Part shown: piece after piece, positions 30,333-41,391 of the stretch
How positions within the stretch are numbered: position 1 is the first letter of the stretch
Layout of the letters: every line of letters begins with the position of its first letter
Source: Methanobacterium sp. UBA353
GTDB taxonomy: Archaea > Methanobacteriota > Methanobacteria > Methanobacteriales > Methanobacteriaceae
Direction of reading: 5' to 3'
DNA length: 64,000 bases
NCBI GenBank assembly: GCA_002496805.1
Contig: DALO01000002.1
Coordinates: forward strand, 186,001 to 250,000
The notes under the pieces: generated by a model
Told to the model about the DNA's origin: nothing
What the model saw: the letters and a program-made list of their open reading frames with translations, nothing else
Database searches by the model: none
Position numbers and translations under genes: made by a program

Positions 30333-30795
30333 ATCTCCCCAAAATCTTGTGATTACTAGAACAATATTATGTTAATTAGGATATTTCAGTTGTAAAATGA
30401 ATTTTTTACTTAACTAGAACAATATCTTTATTTCCAGCATTGCACTTAGAGTACATTTATTTACTTGGATTAACTTTATAGATAATCTGGGATAACACAT
30501 TTTTTCAAGATTTAAAGCATATCTAGATTAGTCATTTTTCTTGTTTACAGAGTCATTCCGGGTAATTCTCCAACAAGATGAAATGTGAAAATATTTTCTT
30601 TAAATGGAGGTTTCCCCTAAATAACGATTTTTAGATGTAAAAAAAAAAATGAGATTATGGATTTTGAAAAAGCTTTAAAAAAAAATCTAAAACAGTATTA
30701 AATTGTGAGAAAATATAAAATTAGATTACATCATCCTATAATTTTTTTGTTTATCCTCGGAATATAATATCTAAAAAATCTAGTTTTAGGAGTCA
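30333..30795. other. Intergenic region with a 13-nt direct repeat
   Basis: This 463-nt gap between the GNAT-YoaP and MATE genes has no convincing gene. It contains ACTAGAACAATAT twice, at 30355-30367 and 30413-30425. The rest is AT-rich and includes A and T tracts; a promoter for the MATE gene must lie here, and AGGAG (30787-30791) is its ribosome binding site. Confidence 0.35.
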
Positions 30796-32238
30796 ATGAA
30801 AGATAAAATGAAAGTTAATGATTTATCATCACCTGCTGGATCTGATGGAAAATCGTCTGATGGGAATTTAGGAGAAAAAACAGAAGGAGTCACCCTCATA
30901 ACTGGTGACCCTAAAAAAGCCATAATAAAATTATCAGGTCCACTCATTGTAGCCATGATTCTGACATCAGCCTACAACTTGGTGGATGCCATATGGGTCT
31001 CTGGATTGGGTGGAAATGCCCTGGCAGCTGTAGGATTTGTAACACCTCTTTATATGATACTGGTTGGCTTATCCAATGGCATAGGTGCGGGTGCAACCTC
31101 AGCAATCTCCCGTTGCATAGGTGCCAAAAACCAAGAAGGGATGAACAATTCTGCAATGCACAGCCTGGTTATCACTATTGTTATTTCATTGATTCTGACA
31201 GCATTACTGGAGATATTCTTGAACCCAGTCCTTTTAACATTGGGTGCAGGAGAAACTATTGGAATGGCTATGGAATATGGTAGGGTAACCTTTGCCGGTA
31301 CCATACTAATGCTATTTACCGGTGCAGCCTACGGAGTTCTGCGTTCAGAAGGAGATACCATGAGGACCATGCATGCCATGATCATTTCCTCGCTGGTGAA
31401 CATAGTTCTGGATCCCATACTCATCTACATGGCTGGATGGGGAATTGCTGGAGCAGCATGGGCCACTGTCATCTCCCAGGCACTGGTTATAATGATTTTA
31501 CTATACTGGTTCTTTATAAAGAAGGACACCTTTGTAAATCTATCCTGGAAGTACTTCAAACCCGATTTAAAGGTAACCCGATCCATCCTTAAAGTGGGAT
31601 TACCTGCCAGTGCCGAGTTCCTGGTCATGTCAGTTGTTGTTTCCATTTTAAATATAATATTGGTCCAAGTTGCTGGAACAGATGCTGTGGCAGTGTATTC
31701 TGCAGGATGGAGGGTGGTGATGATGGCTATAATACCATTGGTTGCTGTGGGAACTGCTGTGATTACAGTTAGTGGTGTGGCATTTGGGGCACGAGAATAT
31801 CAAAACTTGAGCATTGCCCACACCTACTCTATGAAGGTGGGTTTAGCAGTAGCCTCTATTACTAGCGTTATGACATTTATACTAGCACCATACATCGCCC
31901 AGATATTTGCCTATTCACCAGAAACTGCCTACTTGGCTATCACCATTGCTGCCTTTTTACAAGTGATGTGTGTGTTTTACATATTTGTACCTCTAGGAAT
32001 TATGTCAAGTTCAGTTTTTCAGGGAGTGGGAAAGGGAATTACCTCCCTCATTCTAACCATACTCAGACAACTACTATTTGTAGCTTTATTTGCCTACCTT
32101 CTTGCCATACACTTCAATTTAGGCCAGCAAGGTGTATGGTGGGGTATAGTTGCTGGTAACATTTCAGGAGGGGTAGTAGCCTTCATATGGGCGCGCTTGT
32201 ACATTAGCAGGATTCAAAAGCTAATTTTAAATAAGTGA
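30796..32238 (+). CDS. MATE family multidrug/solute exporter
   Basis: A 480-residue membrane transporter with about 12 helices in two homologous halves. After a ~35-residue hydrophilic N-terminal tail, the first half opens with KAIIKLSGPLIVAMILTSAYNLVDAIWVSG-type sequence, split by the cytoplasmic loop near residue 235, and the second half with ILKVGLPASAEFLV. It should export cationic or hydrophobic compounds in exchange for Na+ or H+. It stands at the end of the accessory island and is preceded by a 463-nt gap. Confidence 0.9.
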   Translation: MKDKMKVNDLSSPAGSDGKSSDGNLGEKTEGVTLITGDPKKAIIKLSGPLIVAMILTSAYNLVDAIWVSGLGGNALAAVGFVTPLYMILVGLSNGIGAGATSAISRCIGAKNQEGMNNSAMHSLVITIVISLILTALLEIFLNPVLLTLGAGETIGMAMEYGRVTFAGTILMLFTGAAYGVLRSEGDTMRTMHAMIISSLVNIVLDPILIYMAGWGIAGAAWATVISQALVIMILLYWFFIKKDTFVNLSWKYFKPDLKVTRSILKVGLPASAEFLVMSVVVSILNIILVQVAGTDAVAVYSAGWRVVMMAIIPLVAVGTAVITVSGVAFGAREYQNLSIAHTYSMKVGLAVASITSVMTFILAPYIAQIFAYSPETAYLAITIAAFLQVMCVFYIFVPLGIMSSSVFQGVGKGITSLILTILRQLLFVALFAYLLAIHFNLGQQGVWWGIVAGNISGGVVAFIWARLYISRIQKLILNK

Positions 32239-32398
32239 TCATAGTAAGATTCATAACAAGTGTGGATGGAATTGATGACTTTACAATTGTACAGTCAATT
32301 TACACTTATTTCAATCCAAACCTTTTTAAACAGATATGACCAAATTTGTGTTACCGCCAATATGGTGTGTTTTGACCTACTTTTTTTGGGATCACAAG

Positions 32399-32438
<40 letters not shown>

Positions 32439-32440
32439 TA

Positions 32441-32986
32441 ATGTATAATTATATAAAAGAAGCTTGGAAAAATCCAGATGAATCATACGTAAAAGAATTA
32501 ATGCAAGAAAGGGCTCCTCAATGGAGATCAGAAAGCGTAATAAAGAGAATTGATAGGCCAACCCGGCTAGACAGGGCACGTTCACTTGGTTATAAGGCAA
32601 AAAAAGGATATATCATTGTCCGAACTCGTGTGCGTCGTGGTGGGCGAAGAAAGAGTCGATTCACAGCTGGTCGAAAGCCTAAAAGGATGGGTATAAATAA
32701 AATAACTCCAAAAAAATCCATCCAGCGCATAGCTGAAGAAAGGGTTGCCCGCAGATACCCCAACTTACAAGTTTTAAATTCTTACTGGCTATGGGAAGAT
32801 GGAAAATTCAAATTCTTCGAAGTTATTCTGGTTGACCCCAACCATCCTGCTATAAAAAACGATCCCAAAATTAACTGGATTTGTGAAAACCACCAAACCG
32901 GGCGTGCGTTCCGTGGTTTGACCAGTGAAGGTAAAAAAAATAGGGGTCTTAGAAATAAAGGTAAAGGGTCGGAGAAAATAAGGTAA
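32441..32986 (+). CDS. rpl15e: Large ribosomal subunit protein eL15 (L15e)
   Basis: A 181-residue, strongly basic ribosomal protein of archaea and eukaryotes. Typical segments are the N-terminal [10 protein letters not shown], the Arg-rich [13 protein letters not shown], and NPDPKI-like [20 protein letters not shown] near the end. AGAGGTG is 5 nt before the ATG. It begins the long translation/RNA-processing gene row and its stop overlaps the next start. Confidence 0.95.
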   Translation: MYNYIKEAWKNPDESYVKELMQERAPQWRSESVIKRIDRPTRLDRARSLGYKAKKGYIIVRTRVRRGGRRKSRFTAGRKPKRMGINKITPKKSIQRIAEERVARRYPNLQVLNSYWLWEDGKFKFFEVILVDPNHPAIKNDPKINWICENHQTGRAFRGLTSEGKKNRGLRNKGKGSEKIR

Positions 32987-33408
32987 TGATTCATAACCTC
33001 TCATACCGGGCCTTTGTTTATGGAACAGAAAGCGAAGATAAGGTTAGGGGGGCTATACATACTCTCATCCCCAGTGCCCAAGTTGAAAAGGAAATTACAG
33101 AAGGTTATCATAAGAATCCAGTTATAATTCTCCATGGAAGGATAAACCAAAAAAGAGAAATAAAAGATTTTTTGGAAAAACTACAATCACTAAAACCTTC
33201 AACCAAAAAAAAGATTTCCAAAGAACTTGAAAACAGGATGGATGGGAGAGGAAACCTTTTTCTTAGATTTGATAAACAACGTGCCTATTTAGGTGATTTA
33301 GTCTTGGTAGAGCATGGTGATGCCCTCCACATCAAACTTAAAATAGCTGCCTACCCTGCCCGGAAGGAAGTGGCACTTAGGGTAGCACAAAAAATATTTA
33401 AGACATAA
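32986..33408 (+). CDS. COG1325 RNA-binding protein (exosome-associated)
   Basis: A 140-residue protein of the COG1325/DUF54 family, predicted to bind RNA and found next to exosome and RNase P genes in most archaea. It has an alternating alpha/beta fold with LFLRFDKQRAYLGDLVL near residue 93 and a Lys-rich middle (KPSTKKKISK). No catalytic residues can be pointed out. It shares the TAATG junction with L15e, so translation is coupled. Confidence 0.8.
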   Translation: MIHNLSYRAFVYGTESEDKVRGAIHTLIPSAQVEKEITEGYHKNPVIILHGRINQKREIKDFLEKLQSLKPSTKKKISKELENRMDGRGNLFLRFDKQRAYLGDLVLVEHGDALHIKLKIAAYPARKEVALRVAQKIFKT

Positions 33409-33423
33409 TGGCTGGTGCGGAGG

Positions 33424-34146
33424 ATGTTTTTTGATCTTCATATCCATGGAAGCCTGAAAATGGCATTACACGCCCAAAAATTAGGATATGATGGAACAGC
33501 CCTGGTTTTAAACTCTAAGGATTATAAAGATAAATCTGCAATTATTAAAGCTGTTCAAAGTATTAAAAATAATCTTCACCATGATTGTCCTTTTCAGATC
33601 AAGGTTGGTCTGGAGATACAAGCTAGAAACCCTGCTGATCTTAAAAAACAAGTTCAAAAATATAGGGATAAGGTTGATGTGATACTGGTTCATGGAGGAG
33701 ACCTTAAAATTAATAGGGCAGCCACTGAAGAACCTCGGATCGATATTTTATGCCATCCCTACCGTAACCGATACGATGGTGGTATCAACCATGTTTTAGC
33801 AGTAAAAGCTGCAGAAAATAAGGTTTCAATAGAGATAAATTTAAAATATTTCCTTTTAACCCGTCCAAACCAGCGCTATCGTGTTTTAAGTCAGTTTAGG
33901 CAAATAGTGAAGTTGCAACGTAAATACAAATTTCCACTCATAATTACCAGTGATGCAGATTCAGTTTATGATCTTCGTCATCCCCAAGATATTATAGCCT
34001 TGGCATCATGTTTTGGAATGACCAATGATGAAGTTATTCATTCTTTATCATCCGTTCCCCATGATATCATTAACAGGAATAAAATTAGAAAACAAATCAT
34101 ACTTCCGGGAGTTCGCTTATTTAACAATGGAGATCCGGGATCATGA
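33424..34146 (+). CDS. rnp3: RNase P protein component 3 (Rpp30)
   Basis: A 240-residue TIM-barrel (PHP-like) protein subunit of archaeal RNase P, which together with Rnp2 helps the RNA mature tRNA 5' ends. Start FFDLHIHG, middle strand VILVHGG and CHPYRNR match the family. The frame opens at GTG 33415; the GGTG at 33414-33417 has good spacing (6 nt) to ATG 33424, which I prefer. It overlaps rnp2 by 4 nt. Confidence 0.9.
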   Translation: MFFDLHIHGSLKMALHAQKLGYDGTALVLNSKDYKDKSAIIKAVQSIKNNLHHDCPFQIKVGLEIQARNPADLKKQVQKYRDKVDVILVHGGDLKINRAATEEPRIDILCHPYRNRYDGGINHVLAVKAAENKVSIEINLKYFLLTRPNQRYRVLSQFRQIVKLQRKYKFPLIITSDADSVYDLRHPQDIIALASCFGMTNDEVIHSLSSVPHDIINRNKIRKQIILPGVRLFNNGDPGS

Positions 34147-34520
34147 AATTGAAAATTTTACCTACTCATCTTCGTGAAAAGAAGAGATACTTGGCATTTC
34201 AAGCAATTTCAGAAATCCCCCTAGAAAGGGATGATGTGATATCCCTAATTTTAGGGGCATCAGGAGATCTATACGGGGCTTATGGCACCAGTAAACTTGG
34301 TTTATGGGTTGTGAAGTTTTGGAAATATCCATTATCAGAAAATAATAGGGTTAATGGAATCATCAGATGTAACCGTGACGAAATAAACTCAGCTAGGGCT
34401 GTTATCCCTACAATAACCAGATTTAAAGGAAAAAGAGTTGTTTTTCAAACTCTGGGAATTTCCGGAACCATCAAAGGAGCAATAACAAACTTTATTAAAT
34501 TGAAGACAGCAGATGAATAA
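34143..34520 (+). CDS. rnp2: RNase P protein component 2 (Pop5)
   Basis: A 125-residue RNase P protein of the Pop5 family, which pairs with Rpp30 to activate the catalytic RNA. Typical features are the start LKILPTHLREKKRYLAFQ, the central YGTSKLGLWVVKFW (~42-56), and late GISGTIKGA (~107-115). The ATGA overlap with rnp3 couples their translation. Confidence 0.92.
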   Translation: MKLKILPTHLREKKRYLAFQAISEIPLERDDVISLILGASGDLYGAYGTSKLGLWVVKFWKYPLSENNRVNGIIRCNRDEINSARAVIPTITRFKGKRVVFQTLGISGTIKGAITNFIKLKTADE

Positions 34521-34532
34521 AATGTATAAATG
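34521..34532 (+). promoter_or_regulatory. Internal promoter before psmA
   Basis: AATGTATAAATG directly after the rnp2 stop is a good TATA box. Initiation near 34550 would give psmA its own transcript with a leader of about 55 nt, besides any read-through from L15e. Confidence 0.45.
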
Positions 34533-34592
34533 GTTTTAAGATAATTAAACATATGTTTTGTTTAAATTCATTGTTTTATCAAAAAATTTAAA

Positions 34593-35361
<769 letters not shown>

Positions 35362-35363
35362 TC

Positions 35364-36056
35364 ATGGTATCCCTTGAAGATGCAGTTATAGCCCGTTTAG
35401 AATATTATGGGGAAAGATTTGAGGTTCTAGTAGATCCGGATCTAGCATCTGACTTTAAAAGGGGAGAAGATATTCAGATTGAAGAGATACTGGCTGTTGA
35501 AGAGGTTTTTAAAGATGCCAAAAAGGGGGATAAAGCGTCGGAAGATGCCATGAACAAGGCATTTGAGACAACAGATCCCTTAGAGGCTGCTGCCACCATC
35601 ATACGTAAAGGGCAGGTGCAACTCACCGCCCAACAACGAAGGGATATGCAGGAGGATAAAAGAAGGATGATCGTAGCAAAAATAACACGTGAAGCCATAA
35701 ATCCTCAAACAAAACTTCCCCACCCTGCAAGAAGGATAGAAATAGCAATGGAAGAAGCCAAAATCAGGGTTGATCCATTTAAAAGTGTGGATGAACAAGT
35801 AAACATCACATTAAAAGCCATCCGTCGACTAATACCAATAAATCTTGAAAAGGTAAAAGTGGCTATTCGCATACCTGGAGAAGACTCTGGGAAAGCTTAT
35901 GGGATTATATCCGAATTTGGCAAAATAATGAAAGAAGAATGGCAACAAGATGGCTCATGGGTAGCAATTGTGGAAATCCCTGGTGGTATGCAGGAAAATT
36001 TCTATCAGAAACTCTCAGAGATCACCCATGGAAAGGTGGAAACTAAACTATTATAA
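35364..36056 (+). CDS. Ribosome maturation protein SBDS/Sdo1
   Basis: A 230-residue three-domain SBDS protein which, in eukaryotes, helps release eIF6 from the large subunit. Domain I (FYSH, ~1-85) contains [16 protein letters not shown] and [15 protein letters not shown]; domain II (~90-160) has TAQQRRDM and [14 protein letters not shown]; domain III (~165-230) is ferredoxin-like. It starts 2 nt after psmA, with GAGGAAGAGG upstream. Confidence 0.95.
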   Translation: MVSLEDAVIARLEYYGERFEVLVDPDLASDFKRGEDIQIEEILAVEEVFKDAKKGDKASEDAMNKAFETTDPLEAAATIIRKGQVQLTAQQRRDMQEDKRRMIVAKITREAINPQTKLPHPARRIEIAMEEAKIRVDPFKSVDEQVNITLKAIRRLIPINLEKVKVAIRIPGEDSGKAYGIISEFGKIMKEEWQQDGSWVAIVEIPGGMQENFYQKLSEITHGKVETKLL

Positions 36057-36098
36057 AAAAAAACTTCTTTTTTAAGCCTGTAATTTAGGAGGCAAAAC

Positions 36099-36830
36099 GT
36101 GTTACTAATAGAAGATAAACAAATTGTAGTTCCAGGTGAAATACTGGCAGAAGGAGATTTTCATTCAGGTAGAGGAACTTTTAAGGATGCAGACAAAGTT
36201 TGTTCTTCCCTGGTGGGCCTGGTAGCTGTTCGGGACAAAAAAATTAGCGTAATACCCTTACAGAGCAAATACATTCCCAAAAGAGGGGATGTGGTCATTG
36301 GTAAAATCAGTGACATCCGATTTTCCATGTGGAACTTGGACATAAACTCACCCTATTCAGGAATATTACCCGCTGCTGAAGTTTTTGGTAAGGAAAAAAG
36401 AGAATTAAACAGGGCGTTTGATGTAGGGGATGTTTTATTCTTAAGAGTAGTGGATGTTGATGAAGTTAAAAAAGTAAAACTCGGTCTAAAAGGTAGAGGG
36501 CTGGGTAAATTCCGAGGTGGAATCCTAATACACATAACCCCCACCAAGGTGCCCCGACTTATAGGAAAAAAAGGGTCAATGATCAACATGATCAAAGACC
36601 AGACTAAATGTGAAGTTGTGGTAGGTCAAAACGGTGTTGTCTGGGTTAAAGGAAAACCCGAAATGGAAAGGATTGTTCAAAAGGTTATAAAAACCATCGA
36701 AGAAGAAGCACACACTTCAGGCCTTACTGATAGGATAAAAAACATGTTATTTGAACTTCTCGGGGAAAAAACTGAGAAAACTGAGAAAACAAACAAAGAA
36801 GAGGATTTTGAAGAAGAACTTATTCAATAA
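36099..36830 (+). CDS. rrp4: Exosome RNA-binding subunit Rrp4
   Basis: A 243-residue cap protein of the archaeal exosome. Order of domains: N-terminal L27-like (residues ~1-60), S1 (~65-140; [13 protein letters not shown]), and KH (~145-215, with the GxxG-like [12 protein letters not shown]). The C-terminal tail is Glu/Lys-rich. Start is GTG at 36099 with AGGAGG 7 nt upstream. It is followed directly by the two RNase PH subunits. Confidence 0.95.
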   Translation: MLLIEDKQIVVPGEILAEGDFHSGRGTFKDADKVCSSLVGLVAVRDKKISVIPLQSKYIPKRGDVVIGKISDIRFSMWNLDINSPYSGILPAAEVFGKEKRELNRAFDVGDVLFLRVVDVDEVKKVKLGLKGRGLGKFRGGILIHITPTKVPRLIGKKGSMINMIKDQTKCEVVVGQNGVVWVKGKPEMERIVQKVIKTIEEEAHTSGLTDRIKNMLFELLGEKTEKTEKTNKEEDFEEELIQ

Positions 36831-36833
36831 GGG

Positions 36834-37583
<750 letters not shown>

Positions 37584-37584
37584 A

Positions 37585-38385
37585 ATGGTGCAGAGCATAG
37601 TTCCACAGATAATTAAAGAAAGTGTGGTTAATCTTATACAGAAGGGAGAAAGAGCAGATGGAAGGGCATTGGACCAGTACCGTGAAATAAGTCTGGAAAC
37701 TGGTATAATAAAAAAAGCAGAAGGTTCAGCCCGTGTAAAAATAGGCAAAACTCAAATTGTAGTGGGAGCCAAACCACAGATTGGTGAACCTTTCCCAGAC
37801 ACTCCCAACGTCGGTGTTTTGATAACTAACTCCGAACTTCTTCCAATGGCAGCACCAAACTTTGAAGCAGGACCTCCCAATGAAACTTCAGTAGAGTTAG
37901 CACGTGTCACAGACCGTTGTATAAGGGAAGGAGAAGTATTAGACTTAGAAAAATTGGTTATCATCCCTGGAAAGAAGGTATGGATGATTTTCCTGGACCT
38001 TCATATTGTGGACTACGATGGCAACCTTATGGATGCTGCAGTACTGGGTAGTTTGGCCGCCCTATCAAACACTAAAATTCCAAGTACCACCATTGAAGGA
38101 GATGAAGTTGTAATCGATTATGAAAAGATGGTTCCAATTCCAATTAAAGAACAGCCACTCATGTGCACCCTGGCCAAGATTGGCGGAGAACTGGTAGCTG
38201 ATCCCTCACTGGAAGAGGACGATGTTTTAGATGCACGAATATCCATAGGTTTAAGAGTTGATGGCAGTATATGTGCCATGCAAAAAGGAGGATCAGTGCC
38301 TTTAACCCGTGAAGAAATCTTAAAGTCCATTGAAATTGCTCAGGAAAAAACCAAAGAACTGCGAAAGTCAATTCCAAAAGAATAA
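37585..38385 (+). CDS. rrp42: Exosome non-catalytic subunit Rrp42
   Basis: A 266-residue RNase PH-like subunit that alternates with Rrp41 in the hexameric ring and binds RNA without its own active site. Family parts include [20 protein letters not shown] (start of core) and [17 protein letters not shown]. The frame allows GTG 37576, but GGTGA (37575-37579) is 5 nt before the ATG at 37585. It overlaps the last codons of rrp41 through its ribosome binding site. Confidence 0.95.
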   Translation: MVQSIVPQIIKESVVNLIQKGERADGRALDQYREISLETGIIKKAEGSARVKIGKTQIVVGAKPQIGEPFPDTPNVGVLITNSELLPMAAPNFEAGPPNETSVELARVTDRCIREGEVLDLEKLVIIPGKKVWMIFLDLHIVDYDGNLMDAAVLGSLAALSNTKIPSTTIEGDEVVIDYEKMVPIPIKEQPLMCTLAKIGGELVADPSLEEDDVLDARISIGLRVDGSICAMQKGGSVPLTREEILKSIEIAQEKTKELRKSIPKE

Positions 38386-38500
38386 AATAAATAGGGTGTT
38401 TATATTAAAATGAACCCAACAGGTATTTTAGAGTGTATTCCCATTCTAATTTTTACCTGAGCTTTTCGGATCAATTTAACAAATTAATAAGGTGATAATT

Positions 38501-38770
38501 ATGGCAAGAACAAAAAAAGTAGGTGTTACCGGGAGATTTGGTCCCCGATACGGTAGGAAAGCAAAGAGAACCGTGAAAACCATTGAAGAAAACATGAAAA
38601 AGAACCATACCTGCCCACAGTGTGATCGACCCGGAGTTAAAAGGGTTTCTGCAGGAATATGGAAATGCCGAAAATGTGGCGCGGTCTTCACTGGTGGAGC
38701 ATACCTACCAAACACTCCTATGGGCAAAACTGCCTCAAGAAATATTAAAAGGATTGTTGGAGGTTTATAA
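38501..38770 (+). CDS. rpl37ae: Large ribosomal subunit protein eL43 (L37ae)
   Basis: An 89-residue basic zinc-ribbon ribosomal protein. The C4 site is CPQC...CRKC (around residues 36-57). It starts [18 protein letters not shown], typical for the family. GGTGA is 5 nt before the ATG at 38501. Confidence 0.95.
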   Translation: MARTKKVGVTGRFGPRYGRKAKRTVKTIEENMKKNHTCPQCDRPGVKRVSAGIWKCRKCGAVFTGGAYLPNTPMGKTASRNIKRIVGGL

Positions 38771-38902
38771 TTGTATAAATGTGATAAATGCAATACACTC
38801 GTAGACATTAGAGGATACACAGAATCAAAATGTCCCAGTTGCCGATACCGAATACTCTTCAAAGAAGTTCCTGAGGTTCGGCGAGTTGTTAAAGCCCGCT
38901 AA
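38771..38902 (+). CDS. rpoP: DNA-directed RNA polymerase subunit P
   Basis: A 43-residue zinc-ribbon subunit (Rpb12 homologue) of archaeal RNA polymerase. The four zinc cysteines are in YKCDKCNT and KCPSCRYRI, and the chain ends in a basic VRRVVKAR. The start is TTG directly after the L37ae stop, with GGAGG (38759-38763) 7 nt upstream. It is too short for usual ORF cut-offs but is conserved after L37ae in archaea. Confidence 0.93.
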   Translation: MYKCDKCNTLVDIRGYTESKCPSCRYRILFKEVPEVRRVVKAR

Positions 38903-38981
38903 ATAATTACTCCACTATATTTCAATACCAAGATTAAATTTGGTTTGAATAAATCTTAAATTCCATATAAATTTTAGATTT

Positions 38982-39497
38982 ATGTTAATAACCACTTCCC
39001 GAAAGCCATCTCAAAGAACAAGAACATTTTGCCGCGGATTAGAACGAGTATCAAAAACACGTTGTGTTAACCGGGGAAAAATGAGCCTTCGAGATGTTTT
39101 TTTAAAAGCCAGTGAAGTAGGAACCAATCTGGTTGCGGTGATATCAGAAAAAAATGGAAATCCCAATGGTATGGAAATATATGAGGATGGTGAACTATTC
39201 GCTACTCTTAAACTAGCCGTAGATCTCTCTCTTCCCCAAGGGAGAATTCAAAAGGACGAAACATACATTCGATGTGAAGTGGATGAATTAGAAGATATTG
39301 CATCTAAGATCTTTCAAATTCCATTGGAAAATTCAGAAGAATCAAACTGCAATTGTTTGTGGATCAAAACCCACCAAAGGAAATCAACTCCAATGATGGA
39401 GTTCTTTGATGGGGATGGTAAGCCAATCAGTCCGCGCATCCACATATATGAGTGTAAATTACAAGATGAAGCGAATGAAAATCCTAAAACAAGTTGA
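38982..39497 (+). CDS. Brix-domain ribosome biogenesis protein
   Basis: A 171-residue single-domain Brix protein related to eukaryotic Imp4/Rpf. It starts MLITTSRKPSQRTRTFCRGLERV, the sigma70-like motif region of the family, and continues with DVFLKASEVGTNLVAVISEKNGNP. It is thought to bind rRNA during large-subunit or pre-rRNA processing. It overlaps the Pcc1 gene. Confidence 0.85.
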   Translation: MLITTSRKPSQRTRTFCRGLERVSKTRCVNRGKMSLRDVFLKASEVGTNLVAVISEKNGNPNGMEIYEDGELFATLKLAVDLSLPQGRIQKDETYIRCEVDELEDIASKIFQIPLENSEESNCNCLWIKTHQRKSTPMMEFFDGDGKPISPRIHIYECKLQDEANENPKTS

Positions 39498-39732
39498 AGC
39501 TCAGCTTGAAATCGAATTTGACTCAGAAAAAGATGCTGAAGTTGTTTTATCAGCTATAAAACCTGAAATCAGTGATTCGCCATCAGATAGAACTATTACT
39601 GGGGTTAAATCTGAAAATAAGGTTTTAACCATTGATATCAAGGCGCAAGATTCTCCTTCCTTTCGAGCAGCACTGAATTCTTACCTCCGATGGGTTATAC
39701 TCTCACAAGAAATTTTAAAATTGAGTAAATAA
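39466..39732 (+). CDS. pcc1: KEOPS complex subunit Pcc1
   Basis: An ~88-residue Pcc1 homologue, the dimerisation subunit of KEOPS, which makes the t6A37 modification of tRNA. The pattern EAQLEIEFDSEKDAEVVLSAI then VLTIDIKAQDSPSFRAALNSYLRWV is typical. The open frame extends further upstream inside the Brix gene; ATG 39466 or 39475 are the likely starts, both overlapping the end of the Brix gene. The link to t6A is of interest as a TrmO-like domain acting on t6A is encoded at 26.9 kb. Confidence 0.82.
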   Translation: MKRMKILKQVEAQLEIEFDSEKDAEVVLSAIKPEISDSPSDRTITGVKSENKVLTIDIKAQDSPSFRAALNSYLRWVILSQEILKLSK

Positions 39733-39800
39733 CAGTTCATATGAATTTGAATTTAAAAAAAAATTAACTGACATTCCGATTAGAATATGAGGTGACAAAT

Positions 39801-40157
39801 ATGGAAATGCCCCAAAACATTCAACATCAACTAGCCCAGTTCCAGCAGATGCAACAGCAAGCACAAGCAATAACCATGCAGAAGCAGAGTGTGGATCTGC
39901 AGATAAGAGAAACAGAAAAAGCCCTTGAAGAACTGGAAAAAGTAGAAGAAGATGCCGAAGTTTACAAAACTGCAGGAAATCTACTCATTAAGATGGGTAA
40001 AGAGGAACTAACTGAAGAAATGACTGAAAAACTGGAAACCCTGAAACTCAGGGAAAAAACAGTAACCCGACAAGAAGAAAGGGTCATGTCACGTTTAAAG
40101 GAAATGCAGGAATCTTTGCAGGAATCAATGCAAATGCAACCTGGTATGGGAAATTAA
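39801..40157 (+). CDS. pfdB: Prefoldin beta subunit
   Basis: A 118-residue chaperone subunit. It is almost entirely coiled coil: helix one to residue ~50 ([18 protein letters not shown]), a short beta hairpin around [13 protein letters not shown], and helix two to the end. Four beta and two alpha subunits make the hexamer that hands proteins to the thermosome. GAGGTGA is followed by ATG 39801; an upstream ATG at 39792 lies in the spacer of that site. Confidence 0.93.
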   Translation: MEMPQNIQHQLAQFQQMQQQAQAITMQKQSVDLQIRETEKALEELEKVEEDAEVYKTAGNLLIKMGKEELTEEMTEKLETLKLREKTVTRQEERVMSRLKEMQESLQESMQMQPGMGN

Positions 40158-40226
40158 ATTTGGTTCCTGTACCTATAAATTTTCTATAGTTTATTTCTGA
40201 TAACCCTGGTTGAAGAGGTCACAATT

Positions 40227-40502
40227 TTGAAAAAGTTAACTGATTCTCAAATGGAGAGCCTCTCTGAAGCTGCGGCAGTAGCTGCAGAAAACCATATTTT
40301 TTCCAAGGTATCCAAGAAAGAAATCCTTGACCTAGAGTTAAGGGTAGAATTCAACCAAGACAATGGTCTTGATGTTGATGTAGAAGTTGAACTCTTCCTG
40401 GATAACCTTTGCACTGCAGAAGGAAACTTGGCTGACGAGGCAGCCCAAGTAGCTTTGGATGAAATCGATAAACAGGTTGAAAAATTATCTAAATCTTCTT
40501 AA
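40227..40502 (+). CDS. DUF3194 protein
   Basis: A 91-residue acidic protein of DUF3194, a family found beside prefoldin beta in Methanobacteriales. Function unknown. The predicted fold is helix-strand-strand-helix, with [22 protein letters not shown] as central strands. Start is TTG with GAGGT 7 nt upstream. It ends the gene row begun by L15e. Confidence 0.78.
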   Translation: MKKLTDSQMESLSEAAAVAAENHIFSKVSKKEILDLELRVEFNQDNGLDVDVEVELFLDNLCTAEGNLADEAAQVALDEIDKQVEKLSKSS

Positions 40503-40655
40503 ACCGTCTTTTTTTATTATATACTTAATTATAATTTTTTTACAAGGCTTATAAATTTAATCTATGATTTTTTAGGTTTAAAATGCTGTAATTCTTCCAA
40601 AATTGTCTGTGGGAGATTAGCTGGACACATAATAAATTGAAAAAATATCTAGGAA

Positions 40656-41339
40656 TCATATTTTCATATGAGTGTTAACCTTAACTTCGTCATCCATTTT
40701 TAAATCATTTTTATATTCTACCAGTTCAATTTTGCAACCTGGTCCAATAGTCACATTGTTTCCTCTTACTATTGAGGCAATGGTATTTTCAAGGTATATG
40801 TTGTCTCCTTCTATTAAATTGCATGTGACTTTGTTTTTACCTTCTGCAATTATTCTGTTTTTTATTCCTAAGAAACTCAGCTTACTGTTCCTGGTTATTT
40901 TTATTTCGGAACCACCTATTTCATTTACTTCACTGGGCCAGTATAAGTTTATTTTTAGTGTATCTGCGTTGAGCATTCCGTCAACTGTGAAACCACCTTC
41001 TATATTGAGAATTTCGGCATTTAAGTTGCCACCGGTCATGACACTGCCTTGTATTTTGGCTTTATCAGCACATAACTTGTCACCAACTTCAATTTCCCCC
41101 TGAACTTTCAGTCTCCTGGTGTTTAAATATCCTTCTACAATTGTTTCACCCTTTATACTCACATAATCTGTTGTTTTCACATTTCCATCCAGTTGACCTT
41201 CCCCGTATACCTTTAAGTTAGAACATTCCACGTTTCCATGGATCATGCCTTCGCCCATGATACTTATTTTGTCAAATGTTCCACCGTTTGAAATTCCTGA
41301 ACCGTAGATTTTTAGGTCTTTTCTTTCATCTTTTCCCAT
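40656..41339 (-). CDS. Bactofilin-like polymer-forming protein (second copy)
   Basis: A 227-residue right-handed beta-helix protein of the bactofilin type. Residues ~5-135 show six-residue-period repeats with G at turn positions (IYGSGISNGGTFDKISIMGEG, VEGYLN, KVQGEIEVGD), the signature of bactofilin rungs. The C-terminal ~80 residues carry a further beta section with IEGDNIYLENTIASIVRGNNVTIGPGC-like sequence, shared with the copy at 43425. It resembles B. subtilis YhbE/YhbF. GGAGGAG lies before the ATG. It is the last gene of the minus-strand operon. Confidence 0.8.
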   Translation of the reverse strand: MGKDERKDLKIYGSGISNGGTFDKISIMGEGMIHGNVECSNLKVYGEGQLDGNVKTTDYVSIKGETIVEGYLNTRRLKVQGEIEVGDKLCADKAKIQGSVMTGGNLNAEILNIEGGFTVDGMLNADTLKINLYWPSEVNEIGGSEIKITRNSKLSFLGIKNRIIAEGKNKVTCNLIEGDNIYLENTIASIVRGNNVTIGPGCKIELVEYKNDLKMDDEVKVNTHMKI

Positions 41340-41391
41340 AATTACTCCTCCAATTATCTTTAAACTTATTGGATTTTTATTCTGTCATGTT

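Noticed and set aside
30355..30425. Direct repeat ACTAGAACAATAT (two copies) as a CRISPR or mobile-element sign
   Set aside because: Only two copies, 13 nt long, 58 nt apart, in AT-rich DNA. There are no cas genes or transposase. It may be a regulator site, but support is weak.
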